From Pseudomonas tensinigenes (GTDB taxonomy: Bacteria > Pseudomonadota > Gammaproteobacteria > Pseudomonadales > Pseudomonadaceae): a DNA stretch of 64,000 nucleotides. Positions 9,467 to 18,749 of this stretch are shown here, in pieces (the first letter of the stretch is position 1; each line of letters begins with the position of its first letter). The notes beneath the pieces are model-generated. The model was not told where the DNA came from and did not search any database. It saw nothing but the letters and a program-made list of their open reading frames with translations. Made by a program: the position numbers and the translations under genes. The stretch lies in contig NZ_CP077089.1 of the NCBI RefSeq assembly GCF_014268445.2, forward strand, positions 1,481,501 through 1,545,500. The letters run 5' to 3'.

Positions 9467-9480
9467 TTCTGCAGGACAAG

Positions 9481-9655
9481 CCCTCACCCTAACCCTCTCC
9501 CAGAGGGAGAGGGGACTGAGCGAGGTGTCTTTCGCTATACGCCGACCTGAAAGATTGCGTTGATTATGGATTCGGCGAAGCACTTTCAGGTCGACGCAGC
9601 TATCGAGCATCCCCCAATCGGCTCCCTCTCCCTCGGGAGAGGGCTGGGGTGAGGG
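9481..9655. repeat. Dispersed MITE-like repeat, copy B
   Basis: Same order of blocks as 2238-2436: CCCTCACCCTAACCCTCTCC at the left end, GAGGTGTCTT, CGACCTGAAAG, GATTATGGATTCGGC and CAGGTCGACG inside, and the inverse GGGAGAGGGCTGGGGTGAGGG at the right. Copy B is about 24 bp shorter. Its right end overlaps the first unit of the 113 bp tandem array. Confidence 0.6.
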
Positions 9656-9920
9656 GCTGCGATTTCAGCCCGCACAAAAAAGCCCCGCCTGATCCATCGT
9701 GTCGAACACAAATTCTGAAAGCACCACAAATCGGCTCCCTCTCCCTCGGGAGAGGGCTAGGGTGAGGGGCCGCGATTTCCGCCCGCACAAAAAAGCCCCG
9801 CCTGATCCATCGTGCCGAACACAAATTCTGAAAGCACCACAAATCGGCTCCCTCTCCCTCGGGAGAGGGCTGGGGTGAGGGGCCGCGATTTCAGCCCGCA
9901 CAAAAAAGCCCCGCCTGATC
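9621..9920. repeat. 113 bp tandem repeat, about 2.6 copies, carrying half of the lptF terminator
   Basis: Units begin at 9621, 9734 and 9847 (GCTCCCTCTCCCTCGGGAGA each time). Each contains the inverted-repeat end of the MITE-like element, GCGATTTC, CCCGCACAAAAAAGCCCCGC and, in complete units, CACAAATTCTGAAAGCACCA. The first two units hold only the left arm of the terminator. The third runs into the complete hairpin at 9902-9933. Together with copy B this accounts for the 488 bp gap between 9467 and 9954. Confidence 0.85.
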
Positions 9921-9933
9921 AATCAGGCGGGGC
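9902..9933 (-). terminator. Rho-independent terminator of lptF
   Basis: GCCCCGCCTGAT pairs with ATCAGGCGGGGC around a 2-base loop, and on the minus strand is followed by a run of six T. It ends 21 bp beyond the lptF stop. Confidence 0.92.
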
Positions 9934-9954
9934 TTTCGCGTTACAGCAGGGAGC

Positions 9955-10743
9955 TTAGTTCGAGCTGACCGCCGAACGTGGCATCACTGGCTGGTTGTCG
10001 TTGGAAATGGTCACTTCCACACGACGGTTCATCGCACGGCCGGAAACGCTGCCGTTCTCGGCAACCGGGTATTCCTTGCCGTAGCCTTGGGTGACGATAC
10101 GCGCTGGATCAACGCCCATTTTCACCAGTGCGGTGCGCACGGAGTTGGCGCGACGCTCGGACAGCGACTGGTTGTGGCTGGCGGTACCGGTGCTGTCGGT
10201 GTAACCCTCAACGATCACTTTGCGATCCGGGTTTTCCTGAAGGAACTGCGCCAGTTTGTTGATATTCACCAGACCGCTGGATTTCAGGTCGGCACGGTCG
10301 GTGGCGAACAGCACGTCACCGAAAGTCACCAGCGTACCGCGATCGGTCTGCTTGGCGTTCAGGCTGTCCTGCAGCTGTTTGATCTGCTGATCACGCGCAT
10401 CCAGACGCGCCTGGGCACGTTGGGCAGCGGCGTTCTTCAGGTTGTTTTCCGCAGTGCGCAGGGCGATGGTCTGCTTGGCCACTTCCACACGCTGGTTGGT
10501 CAGGTAGGCCAATTGGTCGACCTTGGCCGCGTCTTGCTTGTCCAGATAAGCCTTGTCGGCCTTGTCCAGGTAATCACTGGCGTCTTTGGTTTCCAGCGCC
10601 GCGACTTTGCTCGCCTGTGGGTTGGCTTGCAGGCCGGCGTAGTTGGTGCGCGCCTGTTCCAGGTTCGGGTTAGGCGGGGTAGAGCAGGCAGCCAGAGCGA
10701 CGCTTGCGGCCAGAAGAGCTGGGATCATCAGTTGCTTACGCAT
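9955..10743 (-). CDS. lptF: OmpA-family lipoprotein LptF
   Basis: 262 residues. The signal peptide ends in the lipobox A-L-A-A-C (C20). Residues about 28-120 form a helical DUF4398-type region with a coiled coil (A-Q-R-A-Q-A-R-L-D-A-R-D). The C-terminal OmpA domain (about 140-250) holds the peptidoglycan-binding pattern E-G-Y-T-D-S-T-G and L-S-E-R-R-A. It should tie the outer membrane to the cell wall. P. aeruginosa LptF (PA3692) is a known outer-membrane protein of the AlgU regulon, and its DUF4398 neighbour also precedes it here. The gap to that gene is 54 bp, so both should be read from the AlgU-like promoter near 11332. Confidence 0.93.
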   Translation of the reverse strand: MRKQLMIPALLAASVALAACSTPPNPNLEQARTNYAGLQANPQASKVAALETKDASDYLDKADKAYLDKQDAAKVDQLAYLTNQRVEVAKQTIALRTAENNLKNAAAQRAQARLDARDQQIKQLQDSLNAKQTDRGTLVTFGDVLFATDRADLKSSGLVNINKLAQFLQENPDRKVIVEGYTDSTGTASHNQSLSERRANSVRTALVKMGVDPARIVTQGYGKEYPVAENGSVSGRAMNRRVEVTISNDNQPVMPRSAVSSN

Positions 10744-10797
10744 AATTTTCGTCCTTTCTATCGATAAAAGTTTCAGCGTTGCTATCGGGATGCGCGC

Positions 10798-11202
10798 TTA
10801 CTGCACGGTGCGCTGACTTTCCTGACGCAGTTCCTGAACACCTTTCTGGGAATCCTTCACGGCTTGTTCAGCCTTGGCTGCCTGAGCCTTGCGTTCGGCG
10901 ACGCGAGCGTCCCACTCGGCTTGCTCGGACAGGGTGCGAGCCTCGTCATACTTCTTGTCGTGCATGGCGATTTCGGCTTGCTTCAGCTTGTCCTGCGCCT
11001 GCTTCATCTCAACCGCAGCGAACTCGGTACCGCCGGCGCTGACTGCGCTGTTCACGGCCGATTGGGTCACGGCGTATTGCTCGGTCGGTGGGTTACCGGC
11101 GCAACCGGCCAGTACGAAGCTGGTGCCGATCGCCAGAGCAGCCAGTTTCAGACCGCGCAGGTGGGTAAACGAGGTTTGGTTTTTCATGGTCTTCAACTCC
11201 AT
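10798..11202 (-). CDS. DUF4398 lipoprotein, partner gene of lptF
   Basis: 134 residues from ATG 11202, preceded by AGGAG at 7 bp; ATG 11187 is an in-frame alternative with GGAG at 9 bp. The hydrophobic segment ends in V-L-A-G-C-A-G, a lipobox. The mature part is a long charged helix with Ala, Gln and Lys periodicity (coiled coil), the DUF4398 type also seen at the N-terminus of LptF. This suggests both proteins share a helical module. It has no catalytic residues. It is first in a two-gene operon behind a sigma-22-like promoter, so an envelope-stress structural role is inferred. Confidence 0.88.
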   Translation of the reverse strand: MELKTMKNQTSFTHLRGLKLAALAIGTSFVLAGCAGNPPTEQYAVTQSAVNSAVSAGGTEFAAVEMKQAQDKLKQAEIAMHDKKYDEARTLSEQAEWDARVAERKAQAAKAEQAVKDSQKGVQELRQESQRTVQ

Positions 11203-11303
11203 TAGGCATCTCCTGAAAACATCTGAATCCATCCTGGTCGAGGAGCCGCAAGCGACGTGTGAAAGCGCGTTTTTGAAACGCTCGTTCCAGGCGTGGTTAC
11301 AGG

Positions 11304-11332
11304 TTCCGACCGGCGGGATTTTTCAAAAGTTC
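11304..11332 (-). promoter_or_regulatory. AlgU (sigma-22/RpoE-type) promoter of the DUF4398-lptF operon
   Basis: On the minus strand GAACTT (11332-11327) is followed after 17 bp by TCGGAA (11309-11304), matching the AlgU pattern GAACTT-16/17-TCTGA with one change. The start point would be near 11297, giving a leader of about 95 bases. P. aeruginosa lptF is reported to depend on AlgU, which fits. Confidence 0.75.
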
Positions 11333-11472
11333 AGAAAAGATGGCTAATCGCCAAAAAAAACTTTGACCGAATGGACAAGGCTCTAGAGCGGGAACTTTGG
11401 CGGCAGAGAGTGGTACGCGCGGGGTTTCAAGACGCCGAAAACACATCGATTTTCAGCTTGAAATACGATTCC

Positions 11473-11562
11473 TGTAGGAGTGAGCCTGCTCGCGATGGCG
11501 TCGTATCAGACAACAAAAATGTTGAATGAAAAAACGCTATCGCGAGCAGGCTCACTCCTACA
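11473..11562. repeat. REPIN, 90 bp, GTAGGAGTGAGCC variant
   Basis: Begins TGTAGGAGTGAGCCTGCTCG and ends with its inverse. This is the A/T variant of the family (TAGGAGTGAG rather than TGGGAGCGAG), with matched changes in both arms. Confidence 0.9.
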
Positions 11563-11579
11563 GTTTGATCTAGGTTGTG

Positions 11580-11924
11580 TCAGTGTTTTTGCTTGCCGGC
11601 AGTGGCCGAGAGGTCATGCAAATGCCGGCGCGACAACGCCAGAAACCGCGGCGTCGGCCCGACATCCTCATACAACGGATCACCTTCCTCATCGGTCGCC
11701 ACCACCGTCGAGCCCTTCACATACGGCAGGCTCGCTTCAAACTCTTCAAGGGCTGCGCCAATCAGTTCGCCGAGCAGTTCTTCGGCATGCCGTTTCGGGT
11801 ACATCTCGGCAATCGCTGCCAGACGCGCAGCGGCTTCGACGTCCAGATGGATCGTGTAGCCAGTGTCGGTCAGGCGACCCTTGGCGTTTTCTTCCCAATG
11901 CTGGGCGAGTTCACGAATTTTCAT
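11580..11924 (-). CDS. Conserved small protein, function unknown (sometimes labelled pilin assembly)
   Basis: 114 residues from ATG 11924, preceded by GAGG at 5 bp. The sequence reads as a small alpha/beta protein: K-I-R-E-L-A-Q-H-W, then T-G-Y-T-I-H-L-D-V and a helical stretch rich in Ala and Glu (about 30-65), with acidic D-E-E-G-D near 80. No signal peptide or membrane segment. Homologs in Pseudomonas carry old labels such as 'pilin assembly' or 'type 1 pili tip component', which I recall but which nothing here supports: no pilin genes are near. The strand-helix order suggests a ribbon-helix-helix-like module; this is a guess. It is divergent from ppc. Confidence 0.8.
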   Translation of the reverse strand: MKIRELAQHWEENAKGRLTDTGYTIHLDVEAAARLAAIAEMYPKRHAEELLGELIGAALEEFEASLPYVKGSTVVATDEEGDPLYEDVGPTPRFLALSRRHLHDLSATAGKQKH

Positions 11925-12137
11925 GATGACCTCATTTCGCGCCTGCTCATGGCAGGCCTGGGTGAGTGTCCGGCAGCGCCGGCGGCAAGCCGTTGTACGG
12001 CTTACTGTTGAGACTAGCTTTTGTCAGTAAGGTTTAAAGTCCCTTGGTCGGCTGCTTGTAAGAAGCGTCGTAGAGCGGCACTCTCTAGGTCATGCACTTG
12101 TTTCTAAGCCGTCCGGATTACTGCTGGGGAATTGCTG

Positions 12138-14768
12138 ATGACCGATATTGATGCACGCTTGCGCGAAGACGTTCACCTGCTCGGAGAGCTGCTGGGCAAC
12201 ACCATTCGAGATCAATACGGCGAGGCCTTCCTCGACAAGATCGAGCAGATCCGCAAGGGCGCCAAGGCCGATCGGCGTGGTTCGATGGACGCCGAACTGA
12301 GCGCCAGCCTCAATCAATTGAGCGAAGACGAATTGCTCCCGGTGGCGCGGGCGTTCAACCAGTTTCTCAACCTGGCGAACATCGCCGAGCAGTATCAGTT
12401 GATCCATCGGCGCGAAGAGTCGCAGCCGGCGCCGTTCGAATCCCGCGTGCTGCCGGAATTGCTCGCGCGTTTGCGTAACGAAGGCCACAGCGCCGAATCG
12501 CTGGCCCGGCAACTGGCGCGCCTGGAAATCGAACTGGTGCTGACTGCGCACCCGACCGAAGTCGCGCGACGCACGCTGATTCAGAAGTACGACGCGATCG
12601 CCGGGCAACTCGCTGCGCAGGATCATCGCGACCTGACCAGCGCCGAACGCGAACAGATTCAAAACACTCTGCAACGGTTGATCGCCGAAGCCTGGCACAC
12701 CGAAGAAATCCGCCGCACACGACCGACGCCAGTCGACGAAGCCAAGTGGGGTTTCGCGGTGATCGAGCATTCGCTGTGGCAGGCGATCCCCAACCATATG
12801 CGCAAGGCCGACAAGGCCTTGCATGAAGCGACCGGCCTGCGTCTGCCCTTGGAAGCGGCACCGATTCGCTTCGCGTCGTGGATGGGCGGCGACCGTGACG
12901 GCAACCCCAACGTCACCGCCGCAGTGACCCGCGAAGTGTTGCTGCTGGCGCGCTGGATGGCCGCCGATTTGTACCTGCGCGATGTTGATCACCTGGCGGC
13001 CGAACTGTCGATGCAGCAGGCCAGCGATGCCCTGAAGGCCAAGGCTGGCGACAGCGCCGAGCCGTATCGCGCGGTGCTCAAACAATTGCGCGAACGCCTG
13101 CGCGCGACGCGCAACTGGGCACACGCTGCGCTGACTGCGCCAACCCCGGCGCCGGCCGATGTGCTGCACAACAACCGCGATCTGCTTGATCCGCTGGAGC
13201 TGTGTTTCAACTCGCTGCACGAATGCGGCATGGGCGTGATTGCAGACGGCCCGTTGCTCGATTGCTTGCGTCGTGCGGTGACCTTCGGCCTGTTCCTCGT
13301 GCGCCTCGATGTGCGGCAGGATTCCTCGCGGCACAGTTCGGCGATGACTGAAATCACTGATTACCTCGGTCTCGGTCGCTATGAAGACTGGGACGAAGAG
13401 CAGCGCATCACCTTCCTGACCCGCGAGCTGAACAACCGTCGGCCATTGCTGCCGGCACATTTCAAACCGTCCGCCGACACCGCCGAAGTGCTCAACACCT
13501 GCAAGGAAATTGCCGCAGCACCGGGCGCTTCGCTCGGCTCCTACGTGATCTCCATGGCCGGCGCCGCTTCCGATGTGCTCGCCGTGCAACTGCTGCTCAA
13601 AGAGTCCGGCGTGTTGCGGCCGATGCGTGTGGTGCCGCTGTTCGAAACCCTCGCCGACCTCGACAACGCCGGGCCGGTGATGGAGCGGTTGTTGCTGCTG
13701 CCGGGTTACCGCGCACGGCTGCAAGGCCCGCAGGAAGTGATGATCGGCTACTCCGATTCGGCCAAGGACGCCGGCACCACGGCGGCGGCCTGGGCGCAAT
13801 ATCGTGCACAGGAACGCCTGGTGGAGATCTGCCGCGAGCAGCAAGTCGAACTACTCCTGTTCCACGGTCGCGGCGGTACTGTTGGTCGTGGCGGTGGCCC
13901 GGCGCACGCGGCGATTCTGTCGCAGCCACCGGGTTCGGTGGCCGGGCGTTTCCGCACCACCGAGCAGGGCGAAATGATTCGATTCAAATTCGGCCTGCCG
14001 GACATCGCCGAGCAAAATCTCAACCTGTATCTGGCGGCGGTGCTTGAAGCAACGTTGTTGCCACCGCCGCCACCGACACCGGAATGGCGCCATCTGATGG
14101 ATGAATTGGCGGCGGACGGTGTCAGCGCTTATCGCCAGGTCGTGCGGGAAAATCCGCAATTCGTCGAGTACTTCCGCCAGTCCACGCCGGAGCAGGAACT
14201 GGGGCGTTTACCGCTCGGTAGTCGCCCGGCCAAGCGTCGCGCGGGCGGGATAGAAAGCCTGCGAGCGATCCCGTGGATCTTCGGCTGGACGCAAACGCGG
14301 CTGATGCTGCCAGCGTGGCTGGGTTGGGAGTCGGCGCTGAGCAAAGCGCTGGAGCGCGGCGAAGGCAAGTTGCTCGGGCAGATGCGCGAGCAGTGGCCGT
14401 TCTTCCGTACCCGTATCGACATGCTCGAAATGGTCCTGGCCAAGGCTGACGCGGATATCGCGCTGTCCTACGATCAGCGTCTCGTCGAGGCGGACTTGCT
14501 GCCATTGGGCGCGCAGTTGCGCGACCTATTGTCGCAGGCGTGCGCAGTGGTGCTCGGCCTGACTGGCCAGTCGCAGCTGCTGGCACATAGCCCTGACACC
14601 CTTGAATTCATCCGTCTGCGTAACACCTACCTCGACCCGCTGCATCTATTGCAGGCCGAACTGCTGGCCCGCTCGCGGCAGCAGGATGTCGAGCAGGGCA
14701 GCCCGGTGGAACAGGCATTGCTGGTGTCTGTGGCGGGGATTGCCGCCGGTTTGCGAAATACCGGCTAA
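12138..14768 (+). CDS. ppc: Phosphoenolpyruvate carboxylase
   Basis: 876 residues from ATG 12138 with GGGGA upstream. Carboxylates PEP with bicarbonate to oxaloacetate, refilling the TCA cycle. Catalytic H138 lies in T-A-H-P-T-E-V, and the glycine-rich [12 protein letters not shown] loop starts at residue 575, both at the positions known from E. coli PEPC. The length is close to E. coli's 883. Monocistronic by context: a divergent gene upstream and a 300 bp gap before adk. Confidence 0.97.
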   Translation: MTDIDARLREDVHLLGELLGNTIRDQYGEAFLDKIEQIRKGAKADRRGSMDAELSASLNQLSEDELLPVARAFNQFLNLANIAEQYQLIHRREESQPAPFESRVLPELLARLRNEGHSAESLARQLARLEIELVLTAHPTEVARRTLIQKYDAIAGQLAAQDHRDLTSAEREQIQNTLQRLIAEAWHTEEIRRTRPTPVDEAKWGFAVIEHSLWQAIPNHMRKADKALHEATGLRLPLEAAPIRFASWMGGDRDGNPNVTAAVTREVLLLARWMAADLYLRDVDHLAAELSMQQASDALKAKAGDSAEPYRAVLKQLRERLRATRNWAHAALTAPTPAPADVLHNNRDLLDPLELCFNSLHECGMGVIADGPLLDCLRRAVTFGLFLVRLDVRQDSSRHSSAMTEITDYLGLGRYEDWDEEQRITFLTRELNNRRPLLPAHFKPSADTAEVLNTCKEIAAAPGASLGSYVISMAGAASDVLAVQLLLKESGVLRPMRVVPLFETLADLDNAGPVMERLLLLPGYRARLQGPQEVMIGYSDSAKDAGTTAAAWAQYRAQERLVEICREQQVELLLFHGRGGTVGRGGGPAHAAILSQPPGSVAGRFRTTEQGEMIRFKFGLPDIAEQNLNLYLAAVLEATLLPPPPPTPEWRHLMDELAADGVSAYRQVVRENPQFVEYFRQSTPEQELGRLPLGSRPAKRRAGGIESLRAIPWIFGWTQTRLMLPAWLGWESALSKALERGEGKLLGQMREQWPFFRTRIDMLEMVLAKADADIALSYDQRLVEADLLPLGAQLRDLLSQACAVVLGLTGQSQLLAHSPDTLEFIRLRNTYLDPLHLLQAELLARSRQQDVEQGSPVEQALLVSVAGIAAGLRNTG

Positions 14769-15719
<951 letters not shown>

Positions 15720-15812
15720 AAAGTCTGAACCGCAGCATCATCCACGGCCCGCTTGCGGGCCGTAGTTGTTTATACTGACGCACTTTTTCCCTCCCCTGTT
15801 TTGGAAACATCG

Positions 15813-16487
15813 ATGAGCACCTTGCTGGCCCTGGACACCGCGACTGAAGCTTGCTCCGTTGCCTTGCTGCATGACGGCAAGGTCACGAGCCATTACGAGG
15901 TGATCCCACGCCTGCACGCGCAGAAGCTGCTGCCGATGATCCAGCAATTGCTGGCCGACGCCGGCACCACGTTGCAAGCGGTCGATGCGATTGCTTTCGG
16001 TCGCGGGCCGGGTGCGTTTACCGGGGTGCGGATTGCCATTGGTGTGGTGCAGGGGCTGGCGTTTGCGCTGGATCGTCCGGTGTTGCCGGTGTCCAACCTC
16101 GCAGTGCTGGCGCAGCGTGCGTTGCGTGAACATGGCGTGAGCCAGGTCGCGGCGGCCATCGATGCGCGGATGGATGAAGTGTATTGGGGCTGCTACCGCG
16201 AGACGGCGGGGGAGATGCGTCTGGTCGGTGCCGAAGCGGTGTTGCCGCCGGAAGTCGCAGCGCTGCCGGCCGATGCCAGTGGCGACTGGTTTGGTGCCGG
16301 TACCGGTTGGGGTTATGGCGAGCGTATCGCGGTCAATCTGACGGGATCCGACGCAGGCATGTTGCCCCACGCCGAAGACCTGCTGACGCTGGCGCGTTTT
16401 GCCTGGGAACGCGGCGAGTCGATCCCGGCGGATGACGCGCAACCGGTTTACCTGCGCGATAAAGTCGCCACCCCGAAAGCCCGCTGA
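15813..16487 (+). CDS. tsaB: tRNA threonylcarbamoyladenosine biosynthesis protein TsaB
   Basis: 224 residues from ATG 15813; an earlier in-frame ATG at 15753 would add 20 residues that do not look like the family. The N-terminus L-L-A-L-D-T-A-T-E-A-C-S is the ASKHA-fold phosphate loop, and G-R-G-P-G-A-F-T-G-V-R-I follows near 68, the hallmark of TsaB. TsaB is the scaffold partner of TsaD and TsaE in making t6A37 of ANN-decoding tRNAs. tcdA at 37925 in this window acts on the same modification (t6A to ct6A). Confidence 0.95.
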   Translation: MSTLLALDTATEACSVALLHDGKVTSHYEVIPRLHAQKLLPMIQQLLADAGTTLQAVDAIAFGRGPGAFTGVRIAIGVVQGLAFALDRPVLPVSNLAVLAQRALREHGVSQVAAAIDARMDEVYWGCYRETAGEMRLVGAEAVLPPEVAALPADASGDWFGAGTGWGYGERIAVNLTGSDAGMLPHAEDLLTLARFAWERGESIPADDAQPVYLRDKVATPKAR

Positions 16488-16512
16488 TTCACTCGATACC
16501 GAATTGCCACTT

Positions 16513-16574
16513 TCGCGAGCAGGCTCGCTCCCACAGGTACAGCGCCGTCCTTGTGGGAGCGAGCCTGCTCGCGA
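16513..16574. repeat. REP pair, reversed order
   Basis: Here the arms read TCGCGAGCAGGCTCGCTCCC then GTGGGAGCGAGCCTGCTCGC, the opposite orientation to the 90 bp REPINs, with about 16 bp between. Confidence 0.85.
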
Positions 16575-16721
16575 ATAGCTTTCTGCCGACGACACCAATC
16601 GTCAGTTTCTAACCCCGCGTTTTAAACCTTTTGCGCTTTATGTGTTCTAGTTATCACTCGGCGGTTTGCTAAGTCGGTCAAGTGCCGCTAAATTGCCATC
16701 ATCGATACCGAGCATGAATTT

Positions 16722-17033
16722 ATGCGTATAGACGGCCTTTCCTCTCAGTCCTACCCCATCAAGCGCAAGCCTCGCAAAGGCCATGTGACTGTGGATGAGT
16801 CCGTCGACGATATCGACGGTGAGATCGAATTTCCGACTGAAGAGCAACTGGCTGCCCGTGCTGCCGCCAAAGCTGCCGCGCAACGCCTGAGCAATCTGCC
16901 CGCCCGCCAACAAGACATGATCTACCACCGTGCGATGAAAAAAAGCGTAGCGATGGCCTTGGCCAGCTACCTGAGCACCGCCGGTTTTGTCGATTGGGAT
17001 GCAGACGTGCTGGGCCTCGATCTGTACATCTGA
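16722..17033 (+). CDS. Conserved small protein of unknown function
   Basis: 103 residues. Basic N-terminus (K-R-K-P-R-K-G-H), an acidic stretch (D-E-S-V-D-D-I-D-G-E-I-E), an Ala-rich helix (A-A-R-A-A-A-K-A-A-A) and a conserved-looking end with A-S-Y-L-S-T-A-G-F-V-D-W-D. No signal or membrane segment. The stop shares a base with the start of the DUF72 gene (TGATG), so it heads a compact operon with DUF72, PEP-mutase-like and extensin-like genes. The ribosome site is weak. Family unknown to me. Confidence 0.75.
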   Translation: MRIDGLSSQSYPIKRKPRKGHVTVDESVDDIDGEIEFPTEEQLAARAAAKAAAQRLSNLPARQQDMIYHRAMKKSVAMALASYLSTAGFVDWDADVLGLDLYI

Positions 17034-17893
17034 TGGATCTGCCTTACTACCTCGGTTGCCCGTCCTGGAGCGAAAACGCTTGGCGCGAGTATCTGTACCC
17101 GGTAGACGCCAAAACCTCCGATTTTCTCGGTCTCTATTCCCAGGTGTTCAACGCCGTTGAAGGCAACACGACCTTCTACGCCAGCCCGTCGCCCGCCACG
17201 GTGCAGCGTTGGGCTGAGGTGATGCCTGAACACTTTCGCTTCACCGCCAAATTCCCCGGCGACATCAGCCACAGCGGTGATCTGCGCGAGCACCTGACCG
17301 CCGCTGAAACCTTCCTGCAATTACTCAAGCCGCTCGGTGAGCGCGTCTCGCCGATGTGGCTGCAATTGTCGAAGAGCTTCACGCCACACCGATTGCCGGA
17401 ACTGGCGGCATTCATCGATGCGCTGGATTGCCCGCTGGCGGTGGAAGTACGGCATGAACAGTTCTTCGCCAAGGGTGAGAGCGAACGTTTGCTCAATCGT
17501 CTGCTGCTGGATCGTGGTGTCGAGCGCATTTGCCTTGATCCGCGTGCGCTGTTCAGCTGCCTGTCGACCGAGTCTTCGGTGATCCACGCGCAATCGAAAA
17601 AACCGCGCGTGCCGACACGCCCGGCGGCGTTCACCCAGTTCCCGCAAGTGCGCTTCATAGGCCATCCCGAGCTTGAGGCCAACGACCCGTTCCTGGTGCC
17701 GTGGGTGGCGAAAATCGCCGAGTGGATCGAAGAGGGCCGCACGCCGTACATCTTCCTGCACACCGCCGACAATCTCCTCGCGGCGAAGCTGGCGCAACGT
17801 TTTCACGCACAACTGATGCAACGTTTGCCTGGCCTGCCAGCGCTGCCTGAGCTATACAGAGAACCCGCCGCGGAGCAACTTGGCCTGCTCTGA
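17033..17893 (+). CDS. DUF72 (YecE-like) family protein
   Basis: 286 residues, starting at ATG 17033 inside the TGATG overlap. The TIM-barrel-like DUF72 family shows here as Y-Y-L-G-C-P-S-W at the start, N-A-V-E-G-N-T-T-F-Y near 40, E-V-R-H near 135 and F-L-H-T-A-D-N near 245. The E-G-N-T-T-F-Y segment is the family signature. No biochemical function is firmly known for YecE proteins; the conserved acidic, Asn and His residues in the barrel suggest an enzyme. Cytoplasmic. Co-transcribed with its neighbours by spacing. Confidence 0.85.
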   Translation: MDLPYYLGCPSWSENAWREYLYPVDAKTSDFLGLYSQVFNAVEGNTTFYASPSPATVQRWAEVMPEHFRFTAKFPGDISHSGDLREHLTAAETFLQLLKPLGERVSPMWLQLSKSFTPHRLPELAAFIDALDCPLAVEVRHEQFFAKGESERLLNRLLLDRGVERICLDPRALFSCLSTESSVIHAQSKKPRVPTRPAAFTQFPQVRFIGHPELEANDPFLVPWVAKIAEWIEEGRTPYIFLHTADNLLAAKLAQRFHAQLMQRLPGLPALPELYREPAAEQLGLL

Positions 17894-17925
17894 AGCGGAT
17901 TTTTATCCTGTCCAGGAGCCTGCCG

Positions 17926-18747
17926 ATGGATGCCCAAGCCGTTAAAGCACACGCCTTCAAAGCCCTGCATGAACGTCCGGGGATTTTCGTCATTCCCAAT
18001 CCGTGGGATGCCGGTTCGGCGAAAATGCTCGCCAGTCTCGGTTATCAGGCGTTGGCGACCACCAGCGCCGGTTATGCGTTTTCTCAGGGTAAGGCCGATG
18101 GTGGGTTAAGCCTCGACGAGACCCTGGCCAATGTCCGCGCGATTGTCGCGGCCACCGATTTGCCGGTGGCGGTGGATCTGGAAAACGGTTTTTCCGATGA
18201 TCCAGCCGAGGCCGCGAAAAGCCTGATTCGCGCAGCCGAGGCGGGCGCGGTCGGCGGTTCGATCGAAGACGCGACGGGCCGCGCGGATGCGCCGATCTAT
18301 TGCTTCGAACACGCTGTGGCACGTATCGAAGCCGCCGTCGCAGCTGTGCGCACGCTGCCATTCCCCTTCATCCTGACTGCCCGCGCGGAAAACTACCTGC
18401 ACGGCAATCCCGATATCAACGACACCATTCGCCGCTTGCAGGCCTTCGCCGAAGCAGGCGCCGACGTGCTGTACGCGCCAGGTTTGCGCAACGCCGAAGA
18501 AGTGCTGGCGGTGGTGCGCGCGGTGGCGCCGAAACCAGTCAACGTGCTGATGTCTGGCGGCTTGAAACTGACCGTGCAGGAGCTGGAGGAAATGGGCGTG
18601 CGCCGCATCAGTACCGGTTCGGCATTGGCGTTGGCGGCGTTCGGCGAGTTCTTCCGCGCCGCTGAAGAGATCCAGCAATCGGGCACATTCGGCTTTACCT
18701 CGCAGTCGATGCCGTACGCCAAAGCCAATCAGTTTTTCAAAGGCTGA
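17926..18747 (+). CDS. Isocitrate lyase / PEP mutase superfamily protein
   Basis: 273 residues. TIM-barrel ICL/PEP-mutase superfamily: N-P-W-D-A-G-S at 22-28, D-L-E-N-G near 86 and S-I-E-D-A-T-G near 112 (Mg-binding acidic groups), T-A-R-A-E-N-Y near 150. The catalytic K-K-C-G-H loop of true isocitrate lyases is absent; that position reads D-A-T-G-R-A-D. A C-C or C-P bond lyase or mutase on a small 2-keto or dicarboxylic acid is likely, but the substrate cannot be named. AGGAGCC precedes ATG. Third gene of the operon. Confidence 0.85.
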   Translation: MDAQAVKAHAFKALHERPGIFVIPNPWDAGSAKMLASLGYQALATTSAGYAFSQGKADGGLSLDETLANVRAIVAATDLPVAVDLENGFSDDPAEAAKSLIRAAEAGAVGGSIEDATGRADAPIYCFEHAVARIEAAVAAVRTLPFPFILTARAENYLHGNPDINDTIRRLQAFAEAGADVLYAPGLRNAEEVLAVVRAVAPKPVNVLMSGGLKLTVQELEEMGVRRISTGSALALAAFGEFFRAAEEIQQSGTFGFTSQSMPYAKANQFFKG

Positions 18748-18749
18748 AC

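Noticed and set aside
9621..9920. 113 bp repeats considered as a CRISPR array
   Set aside because: Too long a unit, no variable spacers, and the content is a terminator arm plus an inverted-repeat element.
12090..13844. Long open frame antisense to ppc
   Set aside because: Same reason: ppc is complete and conserved on the plus strand.
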